From Sinorhizobium sp. (GTDB lineage Bacteria > Pseudomonadota > Alphaproteobacteria > Rhizobiales > Rhizobiaceae), in contig JAPSJG010000073.1 in assembly GCA_031178305.1 (NCBI GenBank), positions 1 through 11,563 on the forward strand: 11,563 nucleotides of DNA, read 5' to 3'. A model generated the notes under the pieces. It saw nothing but the letters and a program-made list of their open reading frames with translations, ran no database searches and was not told the DNA's origin. Shown here one piece after another: positions 1 through 5,837 of the stretch. Positions within the stretch are counted from its first letter, which is position 1, and each line of letters begins with the position of its first letter. A program made the translations under genes and the position numbers.

Positions 1-212
1 TCGAACAGCGTGACGTCATAGAGCTCGGGATCAAAGAGACGGCGATGGTTCGGCGAAATCGTGCCGCCGGGGCCGCCATGAAGAAAGACGGCCGGCTTGG
101 CGCCGGGCGTGCCTGCGCGCTCCCAATAGACGACGTGACCGTCGCCAACGTCGAGGTGACCCGAGGCATAGGGTTCGATTTCCGGGTACAGGGTGCGCAG
201 ATCGGCACTCAC
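1..212 (-). CDS. pip: Proline iminopeptidase, N-terminal part (runs off left edge)
   Basis: This is the first 70 codons of an alpha/beta-hydrolase of the proline iminopeptidase family (peptidase S33), which removes N-terminal proline from peptides in the cytoplasm. The visible part reads MSADLRTLYPEIEPYASG, followed by a beta strand and the family oxyanion-hole motif HGGPGG at residues 45-50, then the typical RRLFDP segment. The catalytic Ser, Asp and His lie beyond the window. The start is a GTG at 212-210, overlapping the stop of the preceding GFA gene by four bases (GTGA), with GGAAG seven bases upstream. It is therefore probably the last or a late gene of the cysS-GFA operon. The family call is firm from HGGPGG plus the N-terminal pattern; substrate preference cannot be judged from a fragment. 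Confidence 0.85.
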   Translation of the reverse strand, partial: MSADLRTLYPEIEPYASGHLDVGDGHVVYWERAGTPGAKPAVFLHGGPGGTISPNHRRLFDPELYDVTLF

Positions 213-712
213 GGCATGTCTTCCTCGGGACGCCAGTGAATCGTATCGAAATCCGGATGCTGGCGGTTCGATTCCAGCACGGCGAGACGGCGCGCGGCGG
301 CCGCTTCGCTGCCGTCATCCGTCTCCTTTTCCCGCAAGCGAGCCAGGTGCGAGAACCACAGCATGCGCGACTCGATGCCGGATTGATAAACCGGCTGCAC
401 GTCTTCCGGATCGTCAAGCGAGCCGAGTGCGATGTTCAGGAAACTTTCGTTCGGCATGTCGTAAAAGAGTGGCGTACCGCAATTGCGACAGAAGCCGCGG
501 CGCACGAGATCCGACGAGCGGAACCAGGAGGGTTCACCGCGCGTGATCTCGAAATCCTCGCGCGCGATATTGGCAAGCGGCAGGAAATAATTTCCGGCCG
601 CCTTCTGGCACATGCGGCAATGACAGATATGCGCATCCTCGAGCGCGCCCTCGGCGCGGTAGCGTACCGCGCCGCATTGGCATCCGCCGGTAAAGATGCG
701 CCGGATCATCAT
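209..712 (-). CDS. GFA-family zinc protein, paralogue 1 (most divergent of three)
   Basis: This 167-residue protein has the GFA (glutathione-dependent formaldehyde-activating enzyme/CENP-V) fold. Seven cysteines follow the family pattern: CQC at 11-13, CHCRMC at 30-35 and CRNC at 75-78; in the family they bind zinc. A 24-residue longer open frame exists, but the ATG at 712 is preferred because it makes a 4-base ATGA overlap with the upstream GFA gene and has GGGAG at a normal distance. An ATG follows at once as codon 2. Compared with its two upstream neighbours it has an insertion rich in Ala, Glu and Arg before the C-terminal tail, and the tail itself has drifted (QHPDFDT...W.P). The family name comes from one Paracoccus enzyme; most members have no proven substrate, so a formaldehyde or glutathione role is only a possibility here. 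Confidence 0.88.
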   Translation of the reverse strand: MMIRRIFTGGCQCGAVRYRAEGALEDAHICHCRMCQKAAGNYFLPLANIAREDFEITRGEPSWFRSSDLVRRGFCRNCGTPLFYDMPNESFLNIALGSLDDPEDVQPVYQSGIESRMLWFSHLARLREKETDDGSEAAAARRLAVLESNRQHPDFDTIHWRPEEDMP

Positions 713-1185
713 GCCCAGGCTCCCGCCGGCGGCCATTGGTCCGTCTCATGGTCCGGATGCTGGAACGAGATGATCTGCTCCTGGCGCGCGTAGTAATCCG
801 GATCTTCGTGAACCGGTTGGTCGAAAATGGTCTCGACCCAGGGCAGCCGCGCCTGATAATTGACCTGAATGCGAGGCGCGAGGTCGGAGCGGTCGTCGAA
901 GGCGCCGATCGCGATTTCAAGGCCGCCGGGATGTCGGTAAGTGAGCGGCGTGCCGCATTTCGGGCAGAAGCCGCGATCGATATTGACGGAGGACTGGAAA
1001 TAGCTCGGTTCCTCGCGAGTCCATTCGACCCCATCCTTCGGCGCCGTCACCAGGGCGGAGAAGAACGAGCCGAATTGCTTCTGACACATGCGGCAGTGGC
1101 AGATCGACGGCCGCCCGAGTTTTCCGTGAATGCGGAAGCGAACGGCGCCGCATTGGCAGCCCCCCGTTCTGACAGTGTTGTTCAT
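709..1185 (-). CDS. GFA-family zinc protein, paralogue 2
   Basis: This 158-residue GFA-family protein is the middle member of a tandem triplet. The zinc-ligand cysteines are C10, C12, C29, C31, C34, C74 and C77, in the motifs GGCQCGAVRFR, CHCRMCQK and GFCPKCGTPLTY. The C-terminus carries the tail FQHPDHETDQWPP shared with its upstream neighbour. The ATG at 1185 overlaps the upstream stop by four bases (ATGA), and the ribosome-binding sequence GGAGGAGAG lies inside the last codons of the upstream gene, so translation is probably coupled. The next gene starts in the same overlapping way. Family membership is clear; the reaction is not known. It could be a thiol-adduct or S-hydroxymethyl-glutathione-related enzyme, or a binding protein without catalysis. 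Confidence 0.9.
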   Translation of the reverse strand: MNNTVRTGGCQCGAVRFRIHGKLGRPSICHCRMCQKQFGSFFSALVTAPKDGVEWTREEPSYFQSSVNIDRGFCPKCGTPLTYRHPGGLEIAIGAFDDRSDLAPRIQVNYQARLPWVETIFDQPVHEDPDYYARQEQIISFQHPDHETDQWPPAGAWA

Positions 1186-1664
1186 CGTCTCTCCTCCGGT
1201 GGCCAGGTATCAGTGTCGTGGTCGGGGTGTTGATAGGACACGAGATCGGCTAGGAACGACGTCGCGTCCGTATCGGCCATGGTTTCCTCGCCGGGGAGCC
1301 GCGGCACATTGTCGACATAGGGCAATTTCGCCTCGAGCCCCCATTGGATCCTCGGCGCCATACCTTCCGGCTTGTCGAAGGCGGCAATCGCCAGCGCCAT
1401 ACCGTCCGGCGCCTCGTAGGTCAGAGGCGTGCCGCATTCGCCGCAGAAGCCGCGCCAGACGTGGTTCGATGATTGGAAGCGCTTGCGCTCGCCGCGCGTC
1501 CAAGTGACCTTGGCGGCGCGCACGGAGACGAGCGGCAGATAGAAGTTGCCGCTTGCCTTCTGGCACATACGGCAATGGCATACCGAGGCGTCGCCGAGCT
1601 TGCCCTCGACGCGAAAGCGGACCGTACCGCACTGGCATCCGCCGGTTTGGATATCGTCAGCCAT
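1182..1664 (-). CDS. GFA-family zinc protein, paralogue 3 (first in triplet)
   Basis: This 160-residue GFA-family protein is the first GFA gene after cysS. The seven-cysteine pattern (C10, C12, C29, C31, C34, C74, C77) is identical in spacing to the neighbouring paralogue, with motifs GGCQCGTVRFR, CHCRMCQK and GFCGECGTPLTY. It has a short insertion near residue 130 and ends in YQHPDHDTDTWPPEERR. The start ATG at 1664 is preceded by a strong GAGGAGG ribosome-binding site, and 33 bases separate it from the cysS stop, so it is probably co-transcribed with cysS but has its own translation start. The likely origin of the triplet is tandem duplication followed by divergence. Function beyond zinc binding is unknown. 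Confidence 0.9.
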   Translation of the reverse strand: MADDIQTGGCQCGTVRFRVEGKLGDASVCHCRMCQKASGNFYLPLVSVRAAKVTWTRGERKRFQSSNHVWRGFCGECGTPLTYEAPDGMALAIAAFDKPEGMAPRIQWGLEAKLPYVDNVPRLPGEETMADTDATSFLADLVSYQHPDHDTDTWPPEERR

Positions 1665-1697
1665 GTCGTCCTCCTCTTCCGTTCTGCGTTACGCCCG

Positions 1698-3098
1698 TCA
1701 GGTCTGCGAGCGCTTTACTTCCCAGGTCGTCACCCGTTCGCCCGTTTCCGGATCCTTGCCGTCCTTGAGCTGGATGCCGCGAGCCTGCAGATCGGCACGG
1801 ATCGCATCGGCCTCGGCGTAATTCTTCGTCTTCAGGAGTTCGAGGCGCGCCCGCACCCGGCCGTCGATCTCGTGCACGATCGCCTCGTCGAGTTCGATCT
1901 CCTTCGGCACCACTCCGATCAACGCCGCGCTAGCGGCAAAGGAGCCTAGATATCGTGAATCCGCCGATGCCTTCTGCCCAAGGGCGTGCAGTTGCTGGAT
2001 CGCTGCGACCGTGTTGAGGTCATCCGCAAGCGCCGCCACGACCTGTGGGTCCGGGTCGTCGGTCGCATCACCCGGCACCGGCCATTTCGAGAGCAGATGC
2101 TCGGCCTCCTCCAGCCGCTTGATCGAAAAGTCGATCGGCTCGCGATAATGAGTCATCAGCATCGCCAGCCTCAAGACATCGCCCGGCCATTGGCGGCCGC
2201 CGAATTTCTCCGTGTGGAGGAGCTCGTAGATGGTGATGAAATTGCCTTCCGACTTCGACATCTTGCGGCCTTCGACCTGCAGAAAGCCGTTGTGCATCCA
2301 GACATTCGCCATCACCTCGGTGCCGTGAGCGCAACGCGACTGGGCAATCTCGTTCTCATGGTGCGGGAAGATGAGATCGATGCCGCCACCATGAATATCG
2401 AACACATCGCCGAGATAGCGTCCGCTCATTGCCGAGCATTCGATGTGCCAGCCGGGCCGGCCCCGCCCCCAAGGGCTTTCCCAGCCCGGCTCATGCTCCT
2501 CTGAGAGCTTCCAGAGCACAAAGTCTCCCGGATTTCGCTTGTGGGCGTCGACCGCGACGCGTGCACCGGCCTGCTGTTCATCGAGGTTCCGCTTGGAAAG
2601 CTGCCCGTAATCCGCCATCGATGTGGTATCGAACAGCACCTCGCCCTCGGCCTGATAGGCGTGGCCCTTGGTGATGAGCTTTTCGATGATCTCTATCATC
2701 TGGGCGATATTCTCGGTCGCGCGCGGCTGCACGGTCGGGTCGAGGCAGCCGAGCACCACGGCATCGTCGAGGAACTGCTTCTCGGTCTTCTCCGTCACGC
2801 GGCGGATCGCCACGTTTAGCGGCAAGCCGGGATAATCGCGCAACGCCCGCGCATTGATCTTGTCGTCGACGTCAGTGATGTTGCGCGCATAGGTGACATG
2901 GCTTTCGCCATAGACATGGCGCAGCAGCCGGAAAAGAACGTCGAAGACGATGATCGGCCGGGCATTGCCGATATGGGCATAGTCATAGACCGTCGGCCCG
3001 CAGACATACATGCGAACGTTTCGAGGCTCGAGCGGCCGGAAATCGGCCTTTTCCCGCGTCAATGTGTTGTAGAGCTTCAAAGTCGGCATTCCGCCCAT
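1698..3098 (-). CDS. cysS: Cysteinyl-tRNA synthetase
   Basis: CysS is a class I aminoacyl-tRNA synthetase that charges tRNA-Cys with cysteine and ATP in the cytoplasm. The 466-residue length is normal for the family. HIGN is at 42-45 and KMSKS at 279-283, the two ATP-binding signatures. The four zinc ligands known from the E. coli enzyme are matched by C33, C221, H246 and E250 (in YVCGPT, WHIECSAMS and FPHHENE). The C-terminal part (DDLNT onward) is the DALR-type helical and anticodon-binding region, ending in a well-conserved DGKDPETGERVTTW-like segment. The frame is open for seven more codons upstream, but the ATG at 3098 has GGAG seven bases before it, so it was chosen; an ATG three codons later is also possible. 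It leads the operon with the three GFA genes. Confidence 0.97.
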   Translation of the reverse strand: MGGMPTLKLYNTLTREKADFRPLEPRNVRMYVCGPTVYDYAHIGNARPIIVFDVLFRLLRHVYGESHVTYARNITDVDDKINARALRDYPGLPLNVAIRRVTEKTEKQFLDDAVVLGCLDPTVQPRATENIAQMIEIIEKLITKGHAYQAEGEVLFDTTSMADYGQLSKRNLDEQQAGARVAVDAHKRNPGDFVLWKLSEEHEPGWESPWGRGRPGWHIECSAMSGRYLGDVFDIHGGGIDLIFPHHENEIAQSRCAHGTEVMANVWMHNGFLQVEGRKMSKSEGNFITIYELLHTEKFGGRQWPGDVLRLAMLMTHYREPIDFSIKRLEEAEHLLSKWPVPGDATDDPDPQVVAALADDLNTVAAIQQLHALGQKASADSRYLGSFAASAALIGVVPKEIELDEAIVHEIDGRVRARLELLKTKNYAEADAIRADLQARGIQLKDGKDPETGERVTTWEVKRSQT

Positions 3099-3130
3099 AC
3101 CCAATCTCCAAGCCTGCATGCAACCGTCGC

Positions 3131-3136
3131 ACTATA
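3131..3136 (-). promoter_or_regulatory. Possible -10 element for cysS
   Basis: On the minus strand the hexamer TATAGT lies 32 bases before the chosen cysS start and would give a leader of about 25 bases. No convincing -35 hexamer stands 16-19 bases upstream, so this is a weak call based on sequence and position only. Confidence 0.25.
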
Positions 3137-3437
3137 ACGCCCGGGGCGGCCCGCACGTTTTGTCATCTTGGATTTCTGGAGACGAAAACGGCCAGGCCAG
3201 CGGAACGCTAGCGAATAATCTTCCGGCAAATAATGCAGATAACCGTCTTCATGGCGCCCCTTATCGCGCGTCACCCGGTCTCGGTCAAGAGGGGGCCGCC
3301 ATGCAAGTAAAAGTCGCGTTCGCCGGAGATCGCGGCCATGGATTTGTCATGATTTGGCTTATCCGGGATCGCTACACGGGCGACGAGATTCGCTGTGCCT
3401 TCAGCACGCGCGCATTCTGTTTCCCGCGGAACAAAAA

Positions 3438-3451
3438 GAAACGCCTGTTTC
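3438..3451. repeat. Inverted repeat GAAAC-4-GTTTC
   Basis: GAAAC and GTTTC flank four bases here. The centre is 30 bases (about three DNA turns) upstream of the centre of the perfect palindrome at 3468-3481, which also contains GAAAC/GTTTC half-sites. The spacing between half-sites differs (four versus zero), so the two may not bind the same protein. Confidence 0.4.
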
Positions 3452-3467
3452 GGGCACAAAAACGTAA

Positions 3468-3481
3468 GCGAAACGTTTCGC
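3468..3481. promoter_or_regulatory. Perfect 14-bp palindrome, LacI/GalR-type operator candidate
   Basis: GCGAAACGTTTCGC is a perfect 14-base palindrome with an AACGTT centre. LacI/GalR-family operators such as the PurR site share this layout (central CG, AAACGTTT-like core). It lies 32 bases before the start of the small basic gene and immediately before a TATCTA that could serve as a -10 element at 3483-3488, so a bound protein would probably block transcription. No run of T follows, so a terminator is unlikely. The cognate regulator is not in the window. Confidence 0.45.
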
Positions 3482-3512
3482 ATATCTAGGGAAGCATCAA
3501 GGAGAACATGGA

Positions 3513-3662
3513 ATGAAGCCCGCCAAGACCACCGGCTCAAAGCCACCGGCCGCGGACCTATTGGCGAAGTACCGGCCACTCGGTCTTAAGGCTGTGCTTG
3601 CCGCCGCGCTGCAGATCAAGCGCAAGCCGGCCGGTGCCAAAAGGATCAAACCGACCTCCTGA
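3513..3662 (+). CDS. Small highly basic protein, 49 residues
   Basis: The reading frame begins MKPAKTTGSKPPAADLLAKY and ends in KRIKPTS. It contains nine lysines and three arginines against a single aspartate, so it is strongly positively charged, with a short hydrophobic helix (LKAVLAAALQI) in the middle between basic ends. It has no signal peptide. AAGGAG stands eight bases before the ATG at 3513, which is near-ideal. An ATG six bases earlier hits a stop after two codons, which favours 3513. Third codon positions are mostly G or C, as in the neighbouring genes. The gene ends 12 bases from the stop of the convergent SRAP gene. I do not recognise the family; nucleic-acid or membrane-surface binding would fit the charge, but this is speculation. 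Confidence 0.65.
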   Translation: MKPAKTTGSKPPAADLLAKYRPLGLKAVLAAALQIKRKPAGAKRIKPTS

Positions 3663-3674
3663 TCCGTATATCAC

Positions 3675-4436
3675 CTAAAAGAGCGACATCTGTGCATTAT
3701 CGGCGCCGGACTCATTTTCCGCCGGCGCCGGTGGGAGCGCGACTTCGTCCTGGATTTCCGGCCCGGTATTGGCGACCGAGTTGACCTTGTCCGACACGGG
3801 GATCGCCTCGAAATAGTCGTTCGGGGCCGGTGACAGGAGGTCGGCGACGTCGCGCGGCTCCTGTGTCCTGCAGTCCAGCCAGCGCGTGAAGTCTTCCGGC
3901 TGAACAACGACCGGCATGCGGTCGTGGATGTGGCGGACCGCCTCGTTGGCGCCAGTGGTCAGGATCGCCGCGGTATCGACCTCCGAACCGTCGGCGGATG
4001 ACCAGGTCTCCATCAGCCCCGCAAAGGCGACGAGGCCGCCCCTTCTAGGTCGGACCCAATAGGCCTGCGAAGATCCGCGGGTTCCTTTTAGCGGGCGGTG
4101 CCATTCGTAGAAGCCGGATGCCGGCACCAGAATGCGCCGGTGGCGCATGGCCGCGCGAAAGGCGGCCTTGTCGACGGCCGTTTCAGCGCGCGCATTGAGG
4201 AGCAGCGGAAAGCTGCGCGGGTCCTTGACCCAGCCCGGCGTGAGGCCCCAGCGCACGAGCAGCGCGCTCCGCTCCGGCAGGTTGCTGCCGGGTTCGCGCC
4301 GCTCCGAAGCGACGATCACGAGAATCGGCTGGGTGGGGGCGACGTTGAACCTCGCCGGAAAGTCTTCCACCTTCAGAAGGCCGAAAAGCTCCAGCAATTC
4401 GTCTGGTGTCGCCGTCAGCGCAAAACGTCCGCACAT
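3675..4436 (-). CDS. yedK: SRAP-family abasic-site DNA-protein crosslink protein (YedK/HMCES-like)
   Basis: This 253-residue SOS-response-associated-peptidase (SRAP) domain protein belongs to a family that shields abasic sites in single-stranded DNA by forming a thiazolidine bond through Cys2. All key residues are visible: MCGRF at the start (Cys2 exposed after Met removal), N31 in FNVAPTQ, N81 in LNARAET, E111 in SGFYEW and H171 in HIHDRMPV. After the domain (about residue 225) comes a flexible, acidic, proline-rich tail ending in QMSLF at 249-253, which resembles the bacterial sliding-clamp-binding motif QL(S/D)LF. The start at 4436 is fixed because Cys2 must follow Met1. It is divergent from the Nudix gene with a 34-base gap. 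No LexA-type repeat is visible in that gap. Confidence 0.95.
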   Translation of the reverse strand: MCGRFALTATPDELLELFGLLKVEDFPARFNVAPTQPILVIVASERREPGSNLPERSALLVRWGLTPGWVKDPRSFPLLLNARAETAVDKAAFRAAMRHRRILVPASGFYEWHRPLKGTRGSSQAYWVRPRRGGLVAFAGLMETWSSADGSEVDTAAILTTGANEAVRHIHDRMPVVVQPEDFTRWLDCRTQEPRDVADLLSPAPNDYFEAIPVSDKVNSVANTGPEIQDEVALPPAPAENESGADNAQMSLF

Positions 4437-4470
4437 GACAGGGGTGTGGCATTTCGCTTAAGGTGGGTCA

Positions 4471-4956
4471 ATGACCTTGCAAGAAGCCAACACGATCATG
4501 CCACGCCAGCCGGAACTCGCCTCCTCTGCAATAGTCGAGCGGGCCGGACGCCTTCTCCTCGTCCGGCGAGCGAACCCGCCGGCCGCCGACATGTATGCCT
4601 TTCCGGGCGGCCGGGCGGAGCCGGGGGAAACGCCGGCGGAAACGGCCCTGCGCGAACTTGCGGAGGAAACAGGAATATCCGGACGCGACCCGGTGCTTTT
4701 CGAGGTCTATGACCTTCCGCCGAAGAAAGCCGAGACGCGGCACTTCCTGCTCTCGGTCTTCATCGTCGAGGCGGATGCCGATACCGTGGCGGTCGCAAGC
4801 GACGATGCCGCAGGCGTCGGCTGGTTTACGCCGGAGGAAATCTTCGCGCTTCCCATTCCCAAGAGCGTTCGCCATTGTGTGGAAAAGTTGGCCCAGGGGC
4901 GGCCCTTTTCCCGTTCAAATCCAAGTGACTTGAATCCGGAGCCGATTCGGCTTTGA
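4471..4956 (+). CDS. Nudix (MutT-like) hydrolase
   Basis: This 161-residue cytoplasmic Nudix hydrolase contains a complete Nudix box, from G47 through E53 to REL at 61-63, then E65, E66, G68 and I69, so metal binding and catalysis should be intact. Such enzymes cleave nucleoside diphosphates linked to another moiety, but the substrate cannot be read from the motif. The FPGGRAEPGE version with a preceding VRRANPP is common in ADP-ribose or general nucleotide-sanitising branches. The ATG at 4471 has AAGGTGG a few bases upstream; an in-frame ATG at 4498 is an alternative that would trim nine residues before the first strand. It is divergent from the SRAP gene and seven bases from the next gene. 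Confidence 0.9.
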   Translation: MTLQEANTIMPRQPELASSAIVERAGRLLLVRRANPPAADMYAFPGGRAEPGETPAETALRELAEETGISGRDPVLFEVYDLPPKKAETRHFLLSVFIVEADADTVAVASDDAAGVGWFTPEEIFALPIPKSVRHCVEKLAQGRPFSRSNPSDLNPEPIRL

Positions 4957-4963
4957 TGGGCCA

Positions 4964-5395
4964 ATGACCATCGCCCCTCCTATCCTCCGGCTTCTCCTGA
5001 CCGGCACCGCGCTTGCGATCGCGGCAGCCGCTGCCGCGCAACAGGCGCCGTCCTCGCCTCCGGCGTCCCCTCCCCCGGTCCAAGCGAAACCGCCGCCCTA
5101 CGAGCAGCGCCTGATTCGCCTCGCCGAGATACTCGGATCGGTTCACTACTTGCGCAATCTCTGCCAGAGCCAACTCGAGAATGGCTGGCGCCACTCGATG
5201 GAAGAGCTGATCGGCAAGGAGACGGCCGGGGAACCTGAGCGACGCGAGCGCATGACGGCCGCCTTCAACCGCGGCTACAGGACTTTTGCGTCGGTTTATA
5301 CGAGTTGCACGGCATCGGCGACGCTTGCGGAAGAGCGATATCGTGCCGAAGGAGCAACACTGGCTTCAGAAATCATCGCGCGCTTTGGTAATTAA
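4964..5395 (+). CDS. TIGR02301-family periplasmic protein
   Basis: This 143-residue secreted protein belongs to the alphaproteobacterial TIGR02301 family, whose function is unknown. A signal peptide covers about residues 1-25 (hydrophobic LLLTGTALAIAAAAAA, likely cleaved near AAQ-Q). A proline-rich linker spans about 28-45, followed by the conserved domain beginning PYEQRLIRLAEILGSVHYLRNLC. It keeps the family cysteine pair (C67 and C115), probably a disulphide in the periplasm, and the AFNRGYR motif near 100-106. The ATG at 4964 follows the Nudix stop by seven bases, suggesting co-transcription. Its stop codon overlaps a CtrA-type box. Assignment rests on the overall pattern of the domain and its taxonomic context. 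Confidence 0.8.
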   Translation: MTIAPPILRLLLTGTALAIAAAAAAQQAPSSPPASPPPVQAKPPPYEQRLIRLAEILGSVHYLRNLCQSQLENGWRHSMEELIGKETAGEPERRERMTAAFNRGYRTFASVYTSCTASATLAEERYRAEGATLASEIIARFGN

Positions 5396-5406
5396 CAGGA
5401 TATTAA
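5392..5406. promoter_or_regulatory. CtrA-type binding box (TTAA-N7-TTAA)
   Basis: TTAACAGGATATTAA matches the alphaproteobacterial CtrA full site, TTAA-N7-TTAA, and is followed by CC as in many TTAAC sites. The first half overlaps the stop codon of the TIGR02301 gene. The next plus-strand gene starts 147 bases downstream, and another TTAA half occurs at 5456-5459. CtrA is the cell-cycle response regulator. The match is exact, but its function is inferred. Confidence 0.5.
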
Positions 5407-5417
5407 CCCCTTTTTCC

Positions 5418-5449
5418 AGCAGCCCGTGTCGTTTCGGGAAAAGGCTGCT
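5418..5449. repeat. Imperfect hairpin in the spacer after the TIGR02301 gene
   Basis: AGCAGCC at 5418-5424 can pair with GGCTGCT at 5443-5449; a smaller CCCG/CGGG pairing lies within the loop. No T-run follows on either strand in the needed position, so an intrinsic terminator is not supported. It may be an RNA structure in the leader of the following gene if transcription starts at the CtrA-type box. Confidence 0.3.
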
Positions 5450-5492
5450 AAGTTGTTAAGACAGTGGTAAGGAGTAGCCGGCCTGTCTGCCC

Positions 5493-5507
5493 GTTCAGTT
5501 GCGGTTC
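5493..5507. promoter_or_regulatory. GTTC-N7-GTTC direct repeat (LexA-box layout)
   Basis: GTTCAG occurs twice with an 11-base period (5493 and 5504). GTTC-N7-GTTC is the published alphaproteobacterial LexA (SOS) box layout. An 11-base direct repeat would also suit an OmpR/PhoB-type response regulator such as ChvI, so two readings are open. Position fits promoter control: a start of transcription 20-25 bases further on would leave a leader of about 20-25 bases before the ATG at 5553. Confidence 0.45.
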
Positions 5508-5552
5508 AGCAGAGATTCTTTAGGTTGGCCGAATACATGTGATGGAAGCCGC

Positions 5553-5822
5553 ATGGAACGAATGATGGAACCAAGCCTGACCGACATCGACGACATGATC
5601 GTCCACGAGAAAATGCAGGCGGCCCTGGAACACCAGAATGAAGCCTGGGCTGACGGCATGGCAGACGGAATCGAGCCGGAGATCATTGCCGACGCGGCGA
5701 TTGCACTAGCCATGCGCGAAACCATCCGCCTCCATGGCGAAGAAGGTGCAGAGGCAATGCTGAACGCGCTTCGCGAGCGCATGCTCGCCGGAGAGTTCTC
5801 GCCCCAGCGGACTATTCAGTAG
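5553..5822 (+). CDS. Small acidic conserved-type protein, function unknown
   Basis: This 89-residue cytoplasmic protein is rich in Glu, Asp, Met and Ala and is predicted almost entirely helical. It begins MERMMEPSLTDIDDMIVHEK and contains AAIALAMRETIRLHGEEGAEAMLNALRERM, a likely amphipathic helix pair. It has no signal peptide or cysteine. ATG at 5553 is preferred, with GGAAG four bases upstream; ATGs at 5562 and 5565 are alternatives. A longer frame opens with TTG at 5499, but that would lie inside the GTTC direct repeat and encode an unlikely N-terminus. The next gene begins 15 bases after the stop, so the two probably form an operon. I do not recognise a named family. Confidence 0.75.
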   Translation: MERMMEPSLTDIDDMIVHEKMQAALEHQNEAWADGMADGIEPEIIADAAIALAMRETIRLHGEEGAEAMLNALRERMLAGEFSPQRTIQ

Positions 5823-5837
5823 GACCAAGGCCGCCTC

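Larger units (their letters stand above)
3099..3512. other. Spacer between cysS and the small basic gene
   Basis: This stretch of about 400 bases separates two divergently oriented genes. Reading frames cross it on both strands, but none has a recognisable product. A plus-strand frame from ATG 3301 to 3489 has a fair ribosome-binding site but an amino-acid make-up and third-position GC (just over half) unlike the real genes around it. What can be supported is the likely cysS promoter on the left and two inverted repeats on the right, just before the 49-residue gene. Confidence 0.5.

Noticed and set aside
3301..3489. Plus-strand frame of 62 codons in the spacer before the small basic gene
   Set aside because: Low third-position GC compared with neighbours, no recognisable pattern, and its end runs through the palindromic operator candidate.
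3271..3579. Minus-strand frame of 102 codons across the same spacer
   Set aside because: It overlaps the better-supported small basic gene and the palindromes, and shows no known motif.
5418..5449. AGCAGCC/GGCTGCT hairpin as terminator of the Nudix-TIGR02301 pair
   Set aside because: No T-run after the stem on either strand; the T-rich stretch precedes it on the plus strand.
5499..5552. TTG-started extension of the small acidic protein
   Set aside because: The start falls inside the GTTC direct repeat, where the promoter is more likely, and the added residues do not match the composition of the rest.
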